Made by a program: the position numbers and the translations under genes. Source: a candidate division TA06 bacterium (lineage in GTDB: Bacteria; Hydrothermota; DG-26; E44-bin18). From it: a DNA stretch of 36,450 bases. The notes below the pieces were generated by a model. It saw only the letters and a program-made list of their open reading frames with translations. It had not been told where the DNA came from and ran no database searches. Location: NCBI GenBank assembly GCA_004376575.1, contig SOJN01000110.1:1-36450 (forward strand). Reading direction: 5' to 3'. Positions 1 through 8,131 of the stretch are shown here, piece by piece (position 1 is the stretch's first letter; each line of letters starts with the position of its first letter).

Positions 1-2163
1 GATGTAGCAGGTTACCCATCTCCCCTTGCTCTTCAGATTGAGGACCTCAGGCTTTATGTCCACTGTTGCGTCCAGAGTCCTTTGGATAGGCCCGAGGTCG
101 TAGGCTACGACGAAATCAGGCATCGCCTGGCACAACTCAAAGAGAACGGCGCGAGCTGTATCCCACTGGCTGGAGAACGCCAGGCCTCCAGGAGTTGCTC
201 GTACCCCCTCAAACCAGACTCCGGTGTATTCGCCTTTGATAGGGTCGAACTGATATATACGATTGGGCTGTCTCGTGTCCCCCAGGACGGAAACCCACAG
301 CCAGGGATTCCCTGGCGACGCATCATCCCATGCTAGACCAAAGATCAGGTATGAGTTGGGATAGGAAGCGACAACAACTCCTGTCGTGTCAATCTTGACG
401 ATTGCTAGATCCAGGAAGCTTACCCATGCATATTGCCCATCCCACGCAAGCCCCAGGCCAACATCATGCGGCCCCCGAAATTTGTACAGCACATTGCCAA
501 ACTTGTCGAAAGCAGTTATCATCGAATCGTCACTTCCAAAGAAATAGTCATGGTCAGGCCTGTAGGCGAGATCCCACCATCCCCAGTCACCCAGTTCTGA
601 GTTCTTACTCTTCTGCGCAAATTCCCTTACGTATTTCCCATCCCTGTCAAAGACATATATCATGTTCGAATCACCCCAAGCATTCGCCCCGGTCACATAA
701 AAATAATCCCCGTCGAATTCTACTCCGTATAACCCCTGGTCTCCAGTGTAGTAGAAAGCCCATATCGAATCGCCAAGGCTAGTCATCGGACTAGTGTAAC
801 CTTGTTCCCGTTGTCTTTCAGAAGGCTTCACATCAAAACCCCGTGCCATCCTCGGCTCGGGCATGGCCATTGCGGAGACTCCCTCTGCCGACGTATGGAT
901 CTGAATGTTGCCCCCTCCCAGAAAGTCTCCAGCCGAGTAATAAGGATTTCCATCTGCGTCGTAGATATGTATGCTGAACCTGTCCCTGCCGTGGCCGGGC
1001 TCGCCGCGATCCTCAACCTCACATTCGAACCCATATCCGTACATACCATTGACCCTACAAAGCCCTGAGAAATCAGCCACGGTGTCTCCATGTACGACTA
1101 GGGTTTCTATCGTGTCGCTGTGGACTTTCATCTTTGCCGCATGGTCATTGAATTGGAGCTGACCCCATGTGACCCCAGCCTCAGAATGCACATTGAAGCC
1201 AAATGTTCTCTTGTCCGCAGAACCCAATGGGACTACAGGGATCCAGCCTCCACCAGTGACCAGGGCTGACACACCGTAGGTCTCCAGAATCGCTATGTGC
1301 CATCCGAACCAATCCACGTCTGTTGAACAAGTCACAGTGTTTGTCCCACTGATGCACTGCACCGGAAGCTCAAAGAGACTCGCCGCAGGTCCCCTATTCC
1401 CGTGGAACACGTCTCCCGGGCCGAGTATTACCTTGCCATTGAAAGATATCAATTCCGCAGTCCCAGATAAATTACCGGCCTGTGTAAAGAGAAAGAGGGT
1501 TGCTGAATCCCCTGCAATGTCGGCGAAATTGGAGCTGCTGCTGGCATTTTCTAATGACTCAGCACCATCGTTAATTACTATCTGCCTCCTTGGCTCCGAG
1601 GGATGGCTGTAGATAGCCACGAGCGCCTCGCCGCAGCTCCTTCCTAATGCAGATACAGAATATGTGTAGTTGCCATTTCCTGTTAAGAAGGGCGTCACGT
1701 CCCAACGATAGGCACAGAGGTCGTAAAAGGTGCTGCCACCATATCCCCAGCCAGGATCGTGGTCAAATGGCAGGACAGCAGGCAACGGGTTGCCGTCAAA
1801 GGTGGCAGACGCTGTATTGGTGTGTACTTGGTCCCACGATGCTTCATACATGTACGCCCAAAGGATGCCGGCACCAGAAGGAATTTCTGAGACGGTGAAG
1901 GTCCCGGATTTTCCTTTCGTCGCCACTACGTCAACCACAACACCTCCGCGCCCGGTCCAGGAAAAGGATGTCGTTGGGGGATTGTCGCCGTCTACGCAAG
2001 GAATCGTGTCCTGAATCTCCGATTCCTCTGCAAGCGGAACCACTGTGGGCGCCGGCATTGGTTTGCTGGGTTTAGCGATAAGAAGAGGGACGTCAAGTAT
2101 CAAAACAAGAAGGCTTATCCCGGCCGAGATGGCCATACCCAAGGGGAATCTCGTGCCATTCAT
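1..2163 (-). CDS. Large secreted propeller protein, 5' part (C-terminus off the window)
   Basis: This frame is open for 721 codons from the ATG at 2163 to the first base of the window, so the protein is incomplete at its C-terminus. The start has a strong GGGAGGGAG ribosome site. Residues 8-30 form a signal peptide or membrane anchor. Residues about 65-295 resemble DUF3344-like extracellular beta domains (for example RQIVINDGAESLEN). Residues about 300-420 match the post-COAP-1 pattern, beginning VTGGGWIP and ending GGNIQIH with a central FSGLCRVNG. Residues about 455-690 look like a six-bladed/NHL-type propeller (IYVFDRDGKYVREF, GLAWD repeats). The last visible residues, DIKPEVLNLKSKGRW, match a motif often seen near the C-termini of archaeal and candidate-phylum exoproteins. 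The coding assignment is firm. The domain names are recognised by eye, and the role (surface or extracellular binding) is inference. Confidence 0.9.
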   Translation of the reverse strand, partial: MNGTRFPLGMAISAGISLLVLILDVPLLIAKPSKPMPAPTVVPLAEESEIQDTIPCVDGDNPPTTSFSWTGRGGVVVDVVATKGKSGTFTVSEIPSGAGILWAYMYEASWDQVHTNTASATFDGNPLPAVLPFDHDPGWGYGGSTFYDLCAYRWDVTPFLTGNGNYTYSVSALGRSCGEALVAIYSHPSEPRRQIVINDGAESLENASSSSNFADIAGDSATLFLFTQAGNLSGTAELISFNGKVILGPGDVFHGNRGPAASLFELPVQCISGTNTVTCSTDVDWFGWHIAILETYGVSALVTGGGWIPVVPLGSADKRTFGFNVHSEAGVTWGQLQFNDHAAKMKVHSDTIETLVVHGDTVADFSGLCRVNGMYGYGFECEVEDRGEPGHGRDRFSIHIYDADGNPYYSAGDFLGGGNIQIHTSAEGVSAMAMPEPRMARGFDVKPSERQREQGYTSPMTSLGDSIWAFYYTGDQGLYGVEFDGDYFYVTGANAWGDSNMIYVFDRDGKYVREFAQKSKNSELGDWGWWDLAYRPDHDYFFGSDDSMITAFDKFGNVLYKFRGPHDVGLGLAWDGQYAWVSFLDLAIVKIDTTGVVVASYPNSYLIFGLAWDDASPGNPWLWVSVLGDTRQPNRIYQFDPIKGEYTGVWFEGVRATPGGLAFSSQWDTARAVLFELCQAMPDFVVAYDLGPIQRTLDATVDIKPEVLNLKSKGRWVTCYI

Positions 2164-2175
2164 AACTCCCTCCCG
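2155..2175 (-). promoter_or_regulatory. Ribosome binding site deciding the 2163 start
   Basis: On the minus strand GGGAGGGAG lies about four bases before the ATG at 2163-2161, which fixes the start of the left-edge gene. A second in-frame ATG lies nine codons downstream without such a site. Confidence 0.75.
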
Positions 2176-2752
2176 ACAGAACTGCATTTCGTATCTTGAG
2201 GGCAATCTCCCGTAACCGCCCACTTGAATAATAGCACATTCCTCGGTATTTGCAACACTTTCGGCGAAGCCGCCGCGCAGCCGAGCGTGCGCACACTATC
2301 ATTTGGCCTCAACCCGCGTACGTGGTTGAAGTTCTCATGGCTTTGGTGACTGTGCCCAAATTGTGTCCATCGGAGACCAAACTCGGCTCCCCGACCCCAT
2401 CTCAAGAAAACTGTGGGAATAGGTTCCATCGCTCCTTTAGCTGTACGCCAACAATTGGCTATCGCCAGCTTCTCAGATCACACGGTTCATCTTAGATTTC
2501 GGCCTCCTTTTCACATGGGCTACCTGAAGTCTAGAGGAGAACGGTGGGAGTGTCAAGTAGTCTCGGATGACCTCCCGGACCGCTGTGCCAGATTTGTGCC
2601 AACCTGGACGCAAAAACGACGAAGATCGAAAATCGAAATTCGACACGCACGAAATCACGAAACCCCCTTGCCCATCCCTCTTTTCCACATCTGCTCATCT
2701 GTTCATGTTCTCATGTGCTCATATGAACATATGAGGATGTGAGCGAATTGGA
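2164..2752. other. Gene-free gap; mostly unassigned, repeat block at its right end
   Basis: I see no convincing gene on either strand. A weak diverged element head (CCTCGGTATTTGCAACA) is near 2242. From about 2582 the sequence turns into the dispersed repeat: the block TGTGCCAGATTTGTGCC, then the CACGAAATCACGAAACCCCC block, then CATATG/CATGTG-rich palindromes. Confidence 0.6.
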
Positions 2753-2773
2753 TTGGGGGGCTGTCCCCATGCC
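2640..2773 (+). repeat. Composite intergenic repeat, copy 1 (tail blocks)
   Basis: Contains the CACGAAATCACGAAACCCCC block, the run of near-palindromic octamers (TTCATGTT, CTCATATG) and the terminal TTGGGGGGCTGTCCCCATGCC region whose first 20 bases recur at 7981 and 20186. The repeat ends inside the first codons of the 2753 ORF. Confidence 0.85.
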
Positions 2774-3490
2774 TATCCGCTCCACGCGAGAGCCGAGGCA
2801 GTTTTTGAGCTTGGCAAGCGGGGTGAGTTAGAAGTTCTGTCTGATCTGTTGAGATTTTTGAATGCGCCTGAGCCGGAGATAAGAAAGGGTGCGGTTGATG
2901 GGATGTGGGCACTTGCGAAGAAAGGAGCAATTGATCCGCCCTTGAGGAGGTTGCTGATGGTTGTCAGAGGTGACAATGATTCTGAAGTGAGAAGGGCGGC
3001 CGTATCAGCAATGGAGACCTGCGGGAGCAAAGCGGTTTCACATCTTCTCGAACTGCTTGATGACAAACATACTACAGTCAGGATTGAGGCCAGGAGGACC
3101 CTGGGAAAAATCGGCGATAGGATGGCATCAGCCCCTTTGATAACCAGGTCAAGGAGAGGATCGTACAAAGAACGAAAAGCTGCTATGCACGCGCTGGGAC
3201 AGATGGGGGCGAGACAAGCAGTTCCTCTTCTCATCGACGTCATAGAAGCGAACAGACCGGATGCTCCCATTGCGCTGGATGCGGCGAGAGCGCTTGCACT
3301 CATCGGGGATCAAACGGCAATTCAATATATAGAGCGGGCCATGCTCCAACAGCTCGTCACCGCGGAGAAGCCCCACAAAGATCTTCTCTTTTCTTACAGG
3401 AGATTACTGAAGACCGGCTCCTATGACAAGTTCAAAGCAATCCGCCGATCTTGCACGAAGGCAAACGAAAAACCTCTTACATCAAGCTAG
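2753..3490 (+). CDS. HEAT-repeat protein, apparently 5'-truncated at a repeat
   Basis: The 245-codon frame opens with TTG inside the tail of the intergenic repeat, so its first seven codons (through HA) derive from the repeat. From ARAEAVFELGKRG onward it is a run of HEAT/PBS-lyase helical pairs (for example EVRRAAVSAMETCGSKAVSHL, TVRIEARRTLGKIGD, DAARALALIGD), about five repeats plus a Lys/Arg-rich tail. No signal peptide is visible and no Shine-Dalgarno precedes the TTG. HEAT solenoids are protein-binding scaffolds; no partner can be named. The arrangement suggests an originally longer gene, perhaps with a signal peptide like the HEAT proteins at 5582 and 22011, that lost its 5' end to the repeat. 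Alternatively it is a short cytoplasmic protein using an in-frame later start. Whether it is expressed is unclear. Confidence 0.7.
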   Translation: MGGCPHAYPLHARAEAVFELGKRGELEVLSDLLRFLNAPEPEIRKGAVDGMWALAKKGAIDPPLRRLLMVVRGDNDSEVRRAAVSAMETCGSKAVSHLLELLDDKHTTVRIEARRTLGKIGDRMASAPLITRSRRGSYKERKAAMHALGQMGARQAVPLLIDVIEANRPDAPIALDAARALALIGDQTAIQYIERAMLQQLVTAEKPHKDLLFSYRRLLKTGSYDKFKAIRRSCTKANEKPLTSS

Positions 3491-3582
3491 GGTATCTCAT
3501 TCATATCTACGGGATGATAACATGCCAGCACACCGACTCTCAGGGAACCCGAGCGGAACGAAGTCCAATGGTAAAGTATATC

Positions 3583-3606
3583 CCCGGGCCAGATTCGGGT
3601 TTTTTT
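3583..3606 (+). terminator. Probable Rho-independent terminator
   Basis: CCCGGG...(T)TCGGG pairs into a short stem of four Watson-Crick pairs plus two G-T pairs with a small loop, followed directly by seven Ts. It lies about 95 bases after the HEAT stop codon and immediately upstream of the next promoter. The stem is short, hence moderate confidence. Confidence 0.55.
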
Positions 3607-3607
3607 C

Positions 3608-3636
3608 TTGACAGGTTCTGAAGAAACCTCTATGAT
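3608..3636 (+). promoter_or_regulatory. Sigma-70-like promoter of the 3988-7381 operon
   Basis: TTGACA at 3608-3613, a 17-base spacer and TATGAT at 3631-3636 form a near-consensus promoter on the same strand as the operon. Transcription would start near 3643. The GGTT...AACC inverted repeat inside the spacer could be an operator, but this is speculative. Confidence 0.7.
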
Positions 3637-3926
3637 TGCAGTTAGGGTGGATACGGGCTGAGGGCGGTCTGAGACGGGCATTCTGAGAAGTCAGCTCTAT
3701 CCTAAGCTTTCGTGAGAACCTAGGCGCGCACGAGTATTGAACGTTCTCGACACCCTCAATAGCCACGTTCTGGAGCTCTAGATTACTTGTCTGCCGGACT
3801 CCGGCAGAGGACTGGCGAAGAATACATGGTGCTTCCGGGAAGGACTTTTCAACAAAACAGTGTTTTTCTCAGAGGAGAACGTGTTCAGGTTCGCAAAATG
3901 CTGTTAGAGAGTTAGGGGGAGGAGCT

Positions 3927-4055
3927 ATGGCATTCAAACGGCGAGCCACCTTTACCGCACAAGAATCTCAGGATGGGAGGGTTTACAATGAGCAGAATTC
4001 TATGTATCATTCTTCTGATGAGTTGTATTACCGTAGGGGCATCAGAAGAGTCTAA
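3927..4055 (+). CDS. Possible 42-aa leader ORF overlapping the next gene
   Basis: ATG at 3927 follows a very strong ribosome site (GGGGGAGGAG) and opens 42 codons (MAFKRRATFTAQ...), ending in another frame inside the metallopeptidase-like gene that starts at 3988. It has no recognisable domain. It could be a leader peptide that couples translation, a 5' remnant, or chance. The good ribosome site is the only real support. Confidence 0.25.
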   Translation: MAFKRRATFTAQESQDGRVYNEQNSMYHSSDELYYRRGIRRV

Positions 4056-5556
4056 GCATGTCATACGCAAGGAGATGGTAATCGGGACAGAACCCGATTC
4101 GACTTGCCCCATGCTCTGGCAATGCTACCATCGCCAGGAACCAAATCTCATAGAATGGCTTGGCGGCAGAGGGAAGGTGACCATTGTCTCGACAGAATGC
4201 GCCGGCGTGAATCGGTTCTTCCTGGCAAGCCCTGAGGAAATTACGTTCTGCCCCGATGCAAAATATTGTGTCGGAGACACATGGGACCTTGGTCCGTATC
4301 CCCTTGACGAACTACTCGATTTCCGAATACATCATGAGCAAACTGGCCAAGACAGGTATCCGATCATTGACGGGAGCAACCCTTGGATGCTGTATTTCGA
4401 AGATTGGCCAGAACGATACCTTGACTGCAACGATGTGGTCGTCCTGGTGGAAAACTTAGGAATCCCAACGGTGGTCAAGGCAGAGACAATTGACATCGAA
4501 CACGGGGTCCAACTCCTTGCTTATGAATATCCGCCATATATTGGCCACTTTGAGCCCGATGGGGAGTTTGTCGTAGACAGAAATTTTCCCATGGGCGATG
4601 TCATATGGAAGCCAGGTCCAGAGTATGTTCTTGAATTCGCACTTGAATTCCATTATGACGCTTATCCCGAAAGGCCTGATTTCGATCCCACAGTTATCTA
4701 TGACATCGATATCGAGGGTGTTACGACATACGACGACACTAAGACCGCTGATGATTGGAAGGACGAGGCGTTGGTTGTATACACGGACTCCTCGCCGCCA
4801 ACAGAGTTTGACTTAGGGCCTCACGCTATGCAAACTATGTTGACGTTCAAAGATCCTGAGGGAGGTGGCCTAGGCTCGCAGGAAGTGCAGAACACGTTCA
4901 TGGTCTTTTTTGACAAAGGCGACCAGTGGTATTGGCAGGACTATCCCAGAGACCCTATGTACACTGGGTTGGTTTTGAACTGGTTTCATTTGTGGAAGAC
5001 GATACCAGAGTTTTTGGATCCTCCATACGAGTCGTACTGTGCTCGCTATGACGGTTGGGAGCTTCAATCGAACGGATATTATCATCCACAGCGCGATGAA
5101 TTCGTGTATTGGATAACACAAAAGAGCCAGCGCGATGAGGGCTACTTCCCACTCATCGTAACAGACCCTTGTTGTGAAACCACTGATTGGATTCGAGGAA
5201 TAGACAAATTCGCGCACATCTGTAGACACGAAAATCTCCACAAAAATCAATTCATCTTCTGGTGGGGAACTTGGATCAGATACGAGCAAATGCGGGACAA
5301 TCTCGACCCTGACGATGATGGAGTGCCATTTGGCATAGAGCTCCAGGAAGGCCTCGACCCGTGGTTCTTCTGTAGCCATCCCTGTGCATGTTGTGGTGGG
5401 TGCCTTCCTCCTAGTCCACAATGCCCTGGGGATGATCCCAGCATCGTGGACGATTGGGAGTACCTCGTCTATAGAGAACATGAGAACTGGATGTTCCATC
5501 GTTGGGACTATTCGGACTGGGCGAATCCTGGTAAGCAAACAGTGCCCAATTTCTAG
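3988..5556 (+). CDS. Secreted HENLH zinc-metallopeptidase-like protein
   Basis: ATG at 3988 is preferred over the in-frame ATG at 3973, because GGGAGGG lies between them at normal spacing; this gives 522 aa. Residues 1-18 (MSRILCIILLMSCITVGA) are a signal peptide. The bulk is acidic, aromatic-rich beta sequence with many Cys. Near residue 414 is HENLH, which fits the HExxH zinc motif, in the context DKFAHICRHENLHKNQF. It is followed at 440-445 by DPDDDGVP, a calcium-loop of the thrombospondin-3 type. The C-terminus ends in a DWANPGKQ motif. Known zincins use the two His as metal ligands and Glu as base; the third ligand is not evident, so protease activity is inference. It is the first gene of a probable operon with a HEAT protein and a sorting-domain protein. 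Confidence 0.8.
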   Translation: MSRILCIILLMSCITVGASEESKHVIRKEMVIGTEPDSTCPMLWQCYHRQEPNLIEWLGGRGKVTIVSTECAGVNRFFLASPEEITFCPDAKYCVGDTWDLGPYPLDELLDFRIHHEQTGQDRYPIIDGSNPWMLYFEDWPERYLDCNDVVVLVENLGIPTVVKAETIDIEHGVQLLAYEYPPYIGHFEPDGEFVVDRNFPMGDVIWKPGPEYVLEFALEFHYDAYPERPDFDPTVIYDIDIEGVTTYDDTKTADDWKDEALVVYTDSSPPTEFDLGPHAMQTMLTFKDPEGGGLGSQEVQNTFMVFFDKGDQWYWQDYPRDPMYTGLVLNWFHLWKTIPEFLDPPYESYCARYDGWELQSNGYYHPQRDEFVYWITQKSQRDEGYFPLIVTDPCCETTDWIRGIDKFAHICRHENLHKNQFIFWWGTWIRYEQMRDNLDPDDDGVPFGIELQEGLDPWFFCSHPCACCGGCLPPSPQCPGDDPSIVDDWEYLVYREHENWMFHRWDYSDWANPGKQTVPNF

Positions 5557-5581
5557 AATACTCTCACAAAGGAGGTCAAGA

Positions 5582-6634
5582 ATGAGGAAGTGTGTGATTC
5601 TTGGAATGGGGCTCATCGTATGCCTAACCTCAGCTTTCGCATCCAACGGGCTGATGGAAGAATATACTCACAATTATCTGGCCTTGAGGGAGGCCGATGT
5701 TGATTCCATCATCAAATTGCTTGAGAGCCCGGATTCAACGGTAAGATGTGAATCTGTGACCCTTATTGCAGTGGCGTTTTACAAGGGCTTTCCATCTGCA
5801 CAAAGAGCGGTTCCTATTCTGATAGATCTTCTTAATAGTGACGACCGTATTTCTGTGCGTGAAAATGCTGCAGGCGCTTTATCCAGGTCAGGCGACAAGA
5901 GTGGGATTGAGTCACTATCAGACTTGTTGAAGGATGAGAGCCTGCCCCCGCGCCTGTTGGCGTCAGTGCTACGAGGCCTGCGGATCGCTGGCGTCCGAAC
6001 CACCCAGGTTATCAGGATTGCTTCGGAGAATCTCCGTTCATCTCATCCAGGACTGAGGAACGAATCGCTGATGATTTTGGCAGGATCACAAGACAAGGGA
6101 GACATGAAAAAACTACTGCAAGAATACGTGTATTTTCACGAGGATCCCGACACTCTGCTGAAGGCGATTCGGTCATATGGTCTGACGCCACTATACAGAA
6201 ACCGCTACGATGAGTTGTCATATTTATTGTCCGCTAACCTCGTTATCATAGCCCGTCAAGCGCCTGAGATTCTCGAACCACTGCTTAGCCATTCCAACCC
6301 TAGGTTCAAATTGGATGCGGCTAGAGCTTTTGGATCTGAACGAGATCAAAGGGCAATTCCTGTTCTTCTAGATATTCTGAAAAGTGGGAAAGACTGGGCC
6401 CACAGATCAAGAGCCGCCGAAATTCTCGGTTTTTACCGAAAACGACATCTCGGAACAAGCGAAGAGGCTGTGATATTTACGCTGAAGGAGGCTCTGAACG
6501 ACGAACACCTTGAACAAGGTCATGGGGGGACGTATAGACCTGTGGTTTGTCAAGCATATCAAACGCTGCTAATGCTCGGAGTGCACACTGAGAAGCCAGA
6601 AGACTTGAAATATGTGCCAAGGTCATTACCGTAG
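5582..6634 (+). CDS. Secreted HEAT-repeat protein
   Basis: ATG at 5582 follows AAAGGAGGTC, giving 350 aa; the frame is open further upstream but that part overlaps the previous gene. Residues 1-20 (MRKCVILGMGLIVCLTSAFA) are a signal peptide. The rest is HEAT/Armadillo-like helices, for example DSTVRCESVTLIAVAF, AVPILIDLLNSDDRISVREN, RFKLDAARAFGSERDQRA and AIPVLLDILKSG, probably seven or eight repeats. The location would be periplasm or cell exterior. It lies 25 bases after the metallopeptidase-like gene and is likely co-transcribed from the 3608 promoter. HEAT solenoids bind other proteins; a natural guess is an assembly or regulatory partner of its neighbours, but nothing in the sequence proves this. 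Confidence 0.88.
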   Translation: MRKCVILGMGLIVCLTSAFASNGLMEEYTHNYLALREADVDSIIKLLESPDSTVRCESVTLIAVAFYKGFPSAQRAVPILIDLLNSDDRISVRENAAGALSRSGDKSGIESLSDLLKDESLPPRLLASVLRGLRIAGVRTTQVIRIASENLRSSHPGLRNESLMILAGSQDKGDMKKLLQEYVYFHEDPDTLLKAIRSYGLTPLYRNRYDELSYLLSANLVIIARQAPEILEPLLSHSNPRFKLDAARAFGSERDQRAIPVLLDILKSGKDWAHRSRAAEILGFYRKRHLGTSEEAVIFTLKEALNDEHLEQGHGGTYRPVVCQAYQTLLMLGVHTEKPEDLKYVPRSLP

Positions 6635-6730
6635 TGCTGACGCTTCACGCGATGACCCGCTTGGAAGTGCAGGTGTCATGTTATCTCAAGCCAATTGAGT
6701 CCAAGTTAATCCACCGCAAGGAGGGTTGGA

Positions 6731-7381
6731 ATGTTTCCGAGAATAATTCTGACGTGCATGCTTTTGCTATGTCTTGGAGGGGTGGGGCATGGCGGAACTA
6801 GCGCCCCATACTCCACGGATAGCGAATTGAGGGTTACTATTCGCAACTCCGCACCAACCAATATGTATGGCGTAGTAGCTACTGTTGGCGAGGCTCCAGA
6901 CTGGGTAATGTTCGAGGCCAAGGTTGACACTGTTGCCGACAGCCTTCTCCCAGGAGAGGCAAGGGATGCTGTCTTCAACTTCTCCACCGAGGTCGGCGAG
7001 TCAGGTGCATTTGAGATTGAAGTAGAAGTCTCAACCGGCGAAGGCATCTGGATCGAACGCTTTCATGTTCCCGCAAGTTCCAGTGAATTGCCGGAAGCCC
7101 CTAGGTCTACTGCTCTATTAGAACCGGAGCCCAACCCGTTTTTCGCCTCGACTTCAATTCGCTTCAATCTGGCAAAAGATGGAGAGGTAGACCTCACAGT
7201 CTATGATATCTCGGGGAGGGTAGTAAACAGGCTGGTCTCAGGAGTCCAATCTGTCGGCTTGTATGCGTTGAGCTGGGATGGTCAAGACTCAGATGGGAAT
7301 AAGGTTGCAAGCGGCTCATACTTCTTGAAGCTGAGCGTTGGTGACTACAGCGAGACAAGAAAGCTCGTATTGGCAAGATAG
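6731..7381 (+). CDS. Small secreted protein with FlgD/T9SS-type sorting domain
   Basis: ATG at 6731 follows AAGGAGGGT; 216 aa. Residues 1-22 are a signal peptide (MFPRIILTCMLLLCLGGVGHG). Residues about 25-120 form a beta-rich domain resembling a CARDB-like adhesive Ig domain (LRVTIRNSAPTNMYGVVATV, LLPGEARDAVFNF). Residues about 130-216 are a typical C-terminal sorting/FlgD-like Ig domain: EPNPFFASTSIRFNL, VDLTVYDISGRVVNRL, LSWDGQDSDGNKVASGSYF and ending TRKLVLAR. In related bacteria such C-terminal domains direct export and surface anchoring by a type IX-like route. Third gene of the operon; it may anchor the set at the cell surface (inference). Confidence 0.88.
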   Translation: MFPRIILTCMLLLCLGGVGHGGTSAPYSTDSELRVTIRNSAPTNMYGVVATVGEAPDWVMFEAKVDTVADSLLPGEARDAVFNFSTEVGESGAFEIEVEVSTGEGIWIERFHVPASSSELPEAPRSTALLEPEPNPFFASTSIRFNLAKDGEVDLTVYDISGRVVNRLVSGVQSVGLYALSWDGQDSDGNKVASGSYFLKLSVGDYSETRKLVLAR

Positions 7382-7392
7382 CAAAAAACAAG

Positions 7393-7435
7393 AAGCCTGG
7401 CATGTGCGAGAATCCAAGTCTTCGGTGCCAGGCTT
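7393..7435 (+). terminator. Hairpin terminator after the 3988-7381 operon
   Basis: AAGCCTGGCA at 7393-7402 pairs perfectly with TGCCAGGCTT at 7426-7435, twelve bases after the stop codon. The loop is long (23 bases) and the following tract is only moderately T-rich (TCCATTTCTCC), so termination is probable rather than certain. Confidence 0.6.
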
Positions 7436-7503
7436 TCCATTTCTCCTCTTGAGGGAGTCCGGAACCAACACCTTTTCTCGCTGGAGTTCTTCAGGATGGC
7501 TTT

Positions 7504-8001
7504 GGGGACGGTGCTTGACTTTTTGACATTTTGCCCTCAAAGACGATACTCTGGTTACTTCCTATGAGTAATTCTATCCCACCAAACCCCATAAGTCAAC
7601 CTCCCTGGCACGGTCATCGCCACATGTTCGTATATGCACAAGTTCACATGTGTACACGTGCGCACATGTGCAAGATCTGCGATCTCAGGTCACAGATCTT
7701 AGATTAGTTGTGCCAAATCAATACTATGTACACGAAAATCGAAAATAGAAAATCGTCGGAGATCCTGCTTAGTCTCTCTTGCTGAGACGGAGTCGAAGTT
7801 TAGAGAGAATTAGTCCTTCGCGAAGTCGGAGGGAGCTTGTCGAAGGGAAGATCGAAACACACAAAATCACGAACCCCCCTTACCCATCTCTTTTTTCCAC
7901 ATCTGCTCACCTGTTCATATGTTCATGTTCTCATATGTTCAAATGAGCATATGAGAATGTGAGAATGTGAGCGAATTGGGTTGGGGGGCTGTCCCCATGC
8001 C
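7504..8001 (+). repeat. Composite intergenic repeat, copy 2 (complete head to tail)
   Basis: It begins with GGGGACGGTGCTTGAC and ends with GGGGGGCTGTCCCCATGCC. In between are: the CCTCAAAGACGATACTCTGG block; the CACATGTGTACACGTG palindromic block (7622-7670); a GATCTGCGATC...AGATTAGTTGTGCC block; a 108-bp block (7748-7855) identical to 9923-10030; the CACGAAA...CCCCTTACCC block; and CATATG octamers. There are no coding frames. With the flanking sequence it fills the whole 7382-8131 gap. Confidence 0.85.
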
Positions 8002-8010
8002 TAACCGTTC

Positions 8011-8131
8011 GATGTCGCAGGGAATGGAGATAGGATATGGATGGGATATTGAGGCACTCTCGGAGGAAACGGAGAGAAACAGATAGGCCCAGCATAAGTC
8101 CCAAGCGCCATTCCTTGACCCTACCACAGTC
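8011..8131 (+). repeat. 120-bp block shared with 26444-26570
   Basis: The sequence from GATGTCGCAGGGAATGG to CCATTCCTTGACCCTACC matches 26444-26570 with scattered differences. Both copies end at or close to the 3' end of a minus-strand gene; here the boundary coincides with the stop codon of the 8132 ORF. Confidence 0.8.

Larger units (their letters stand above)
3491..3972. other. Gap with terminator, promoter and leader
   Basis: After the HEAT ORF come a probable terminator (3583-3606) and a strong sigma-70-type promoter (3608-3636). These would give the downstream operon a 5' leader of about 340 bases. I recognise no known riboswitch in it. This is one of the few long gaps without the dispersed repeat. 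Confidence 0.6.

Noticed and set aside
4870-5646. 258-codon open frame on the minus strand
   Set aside because: It lies fully opposite the metallopeptidase-like gene, has no ribosome site and shows no recognisable domain. The plus-strand protein has a signal peptide and motifs.
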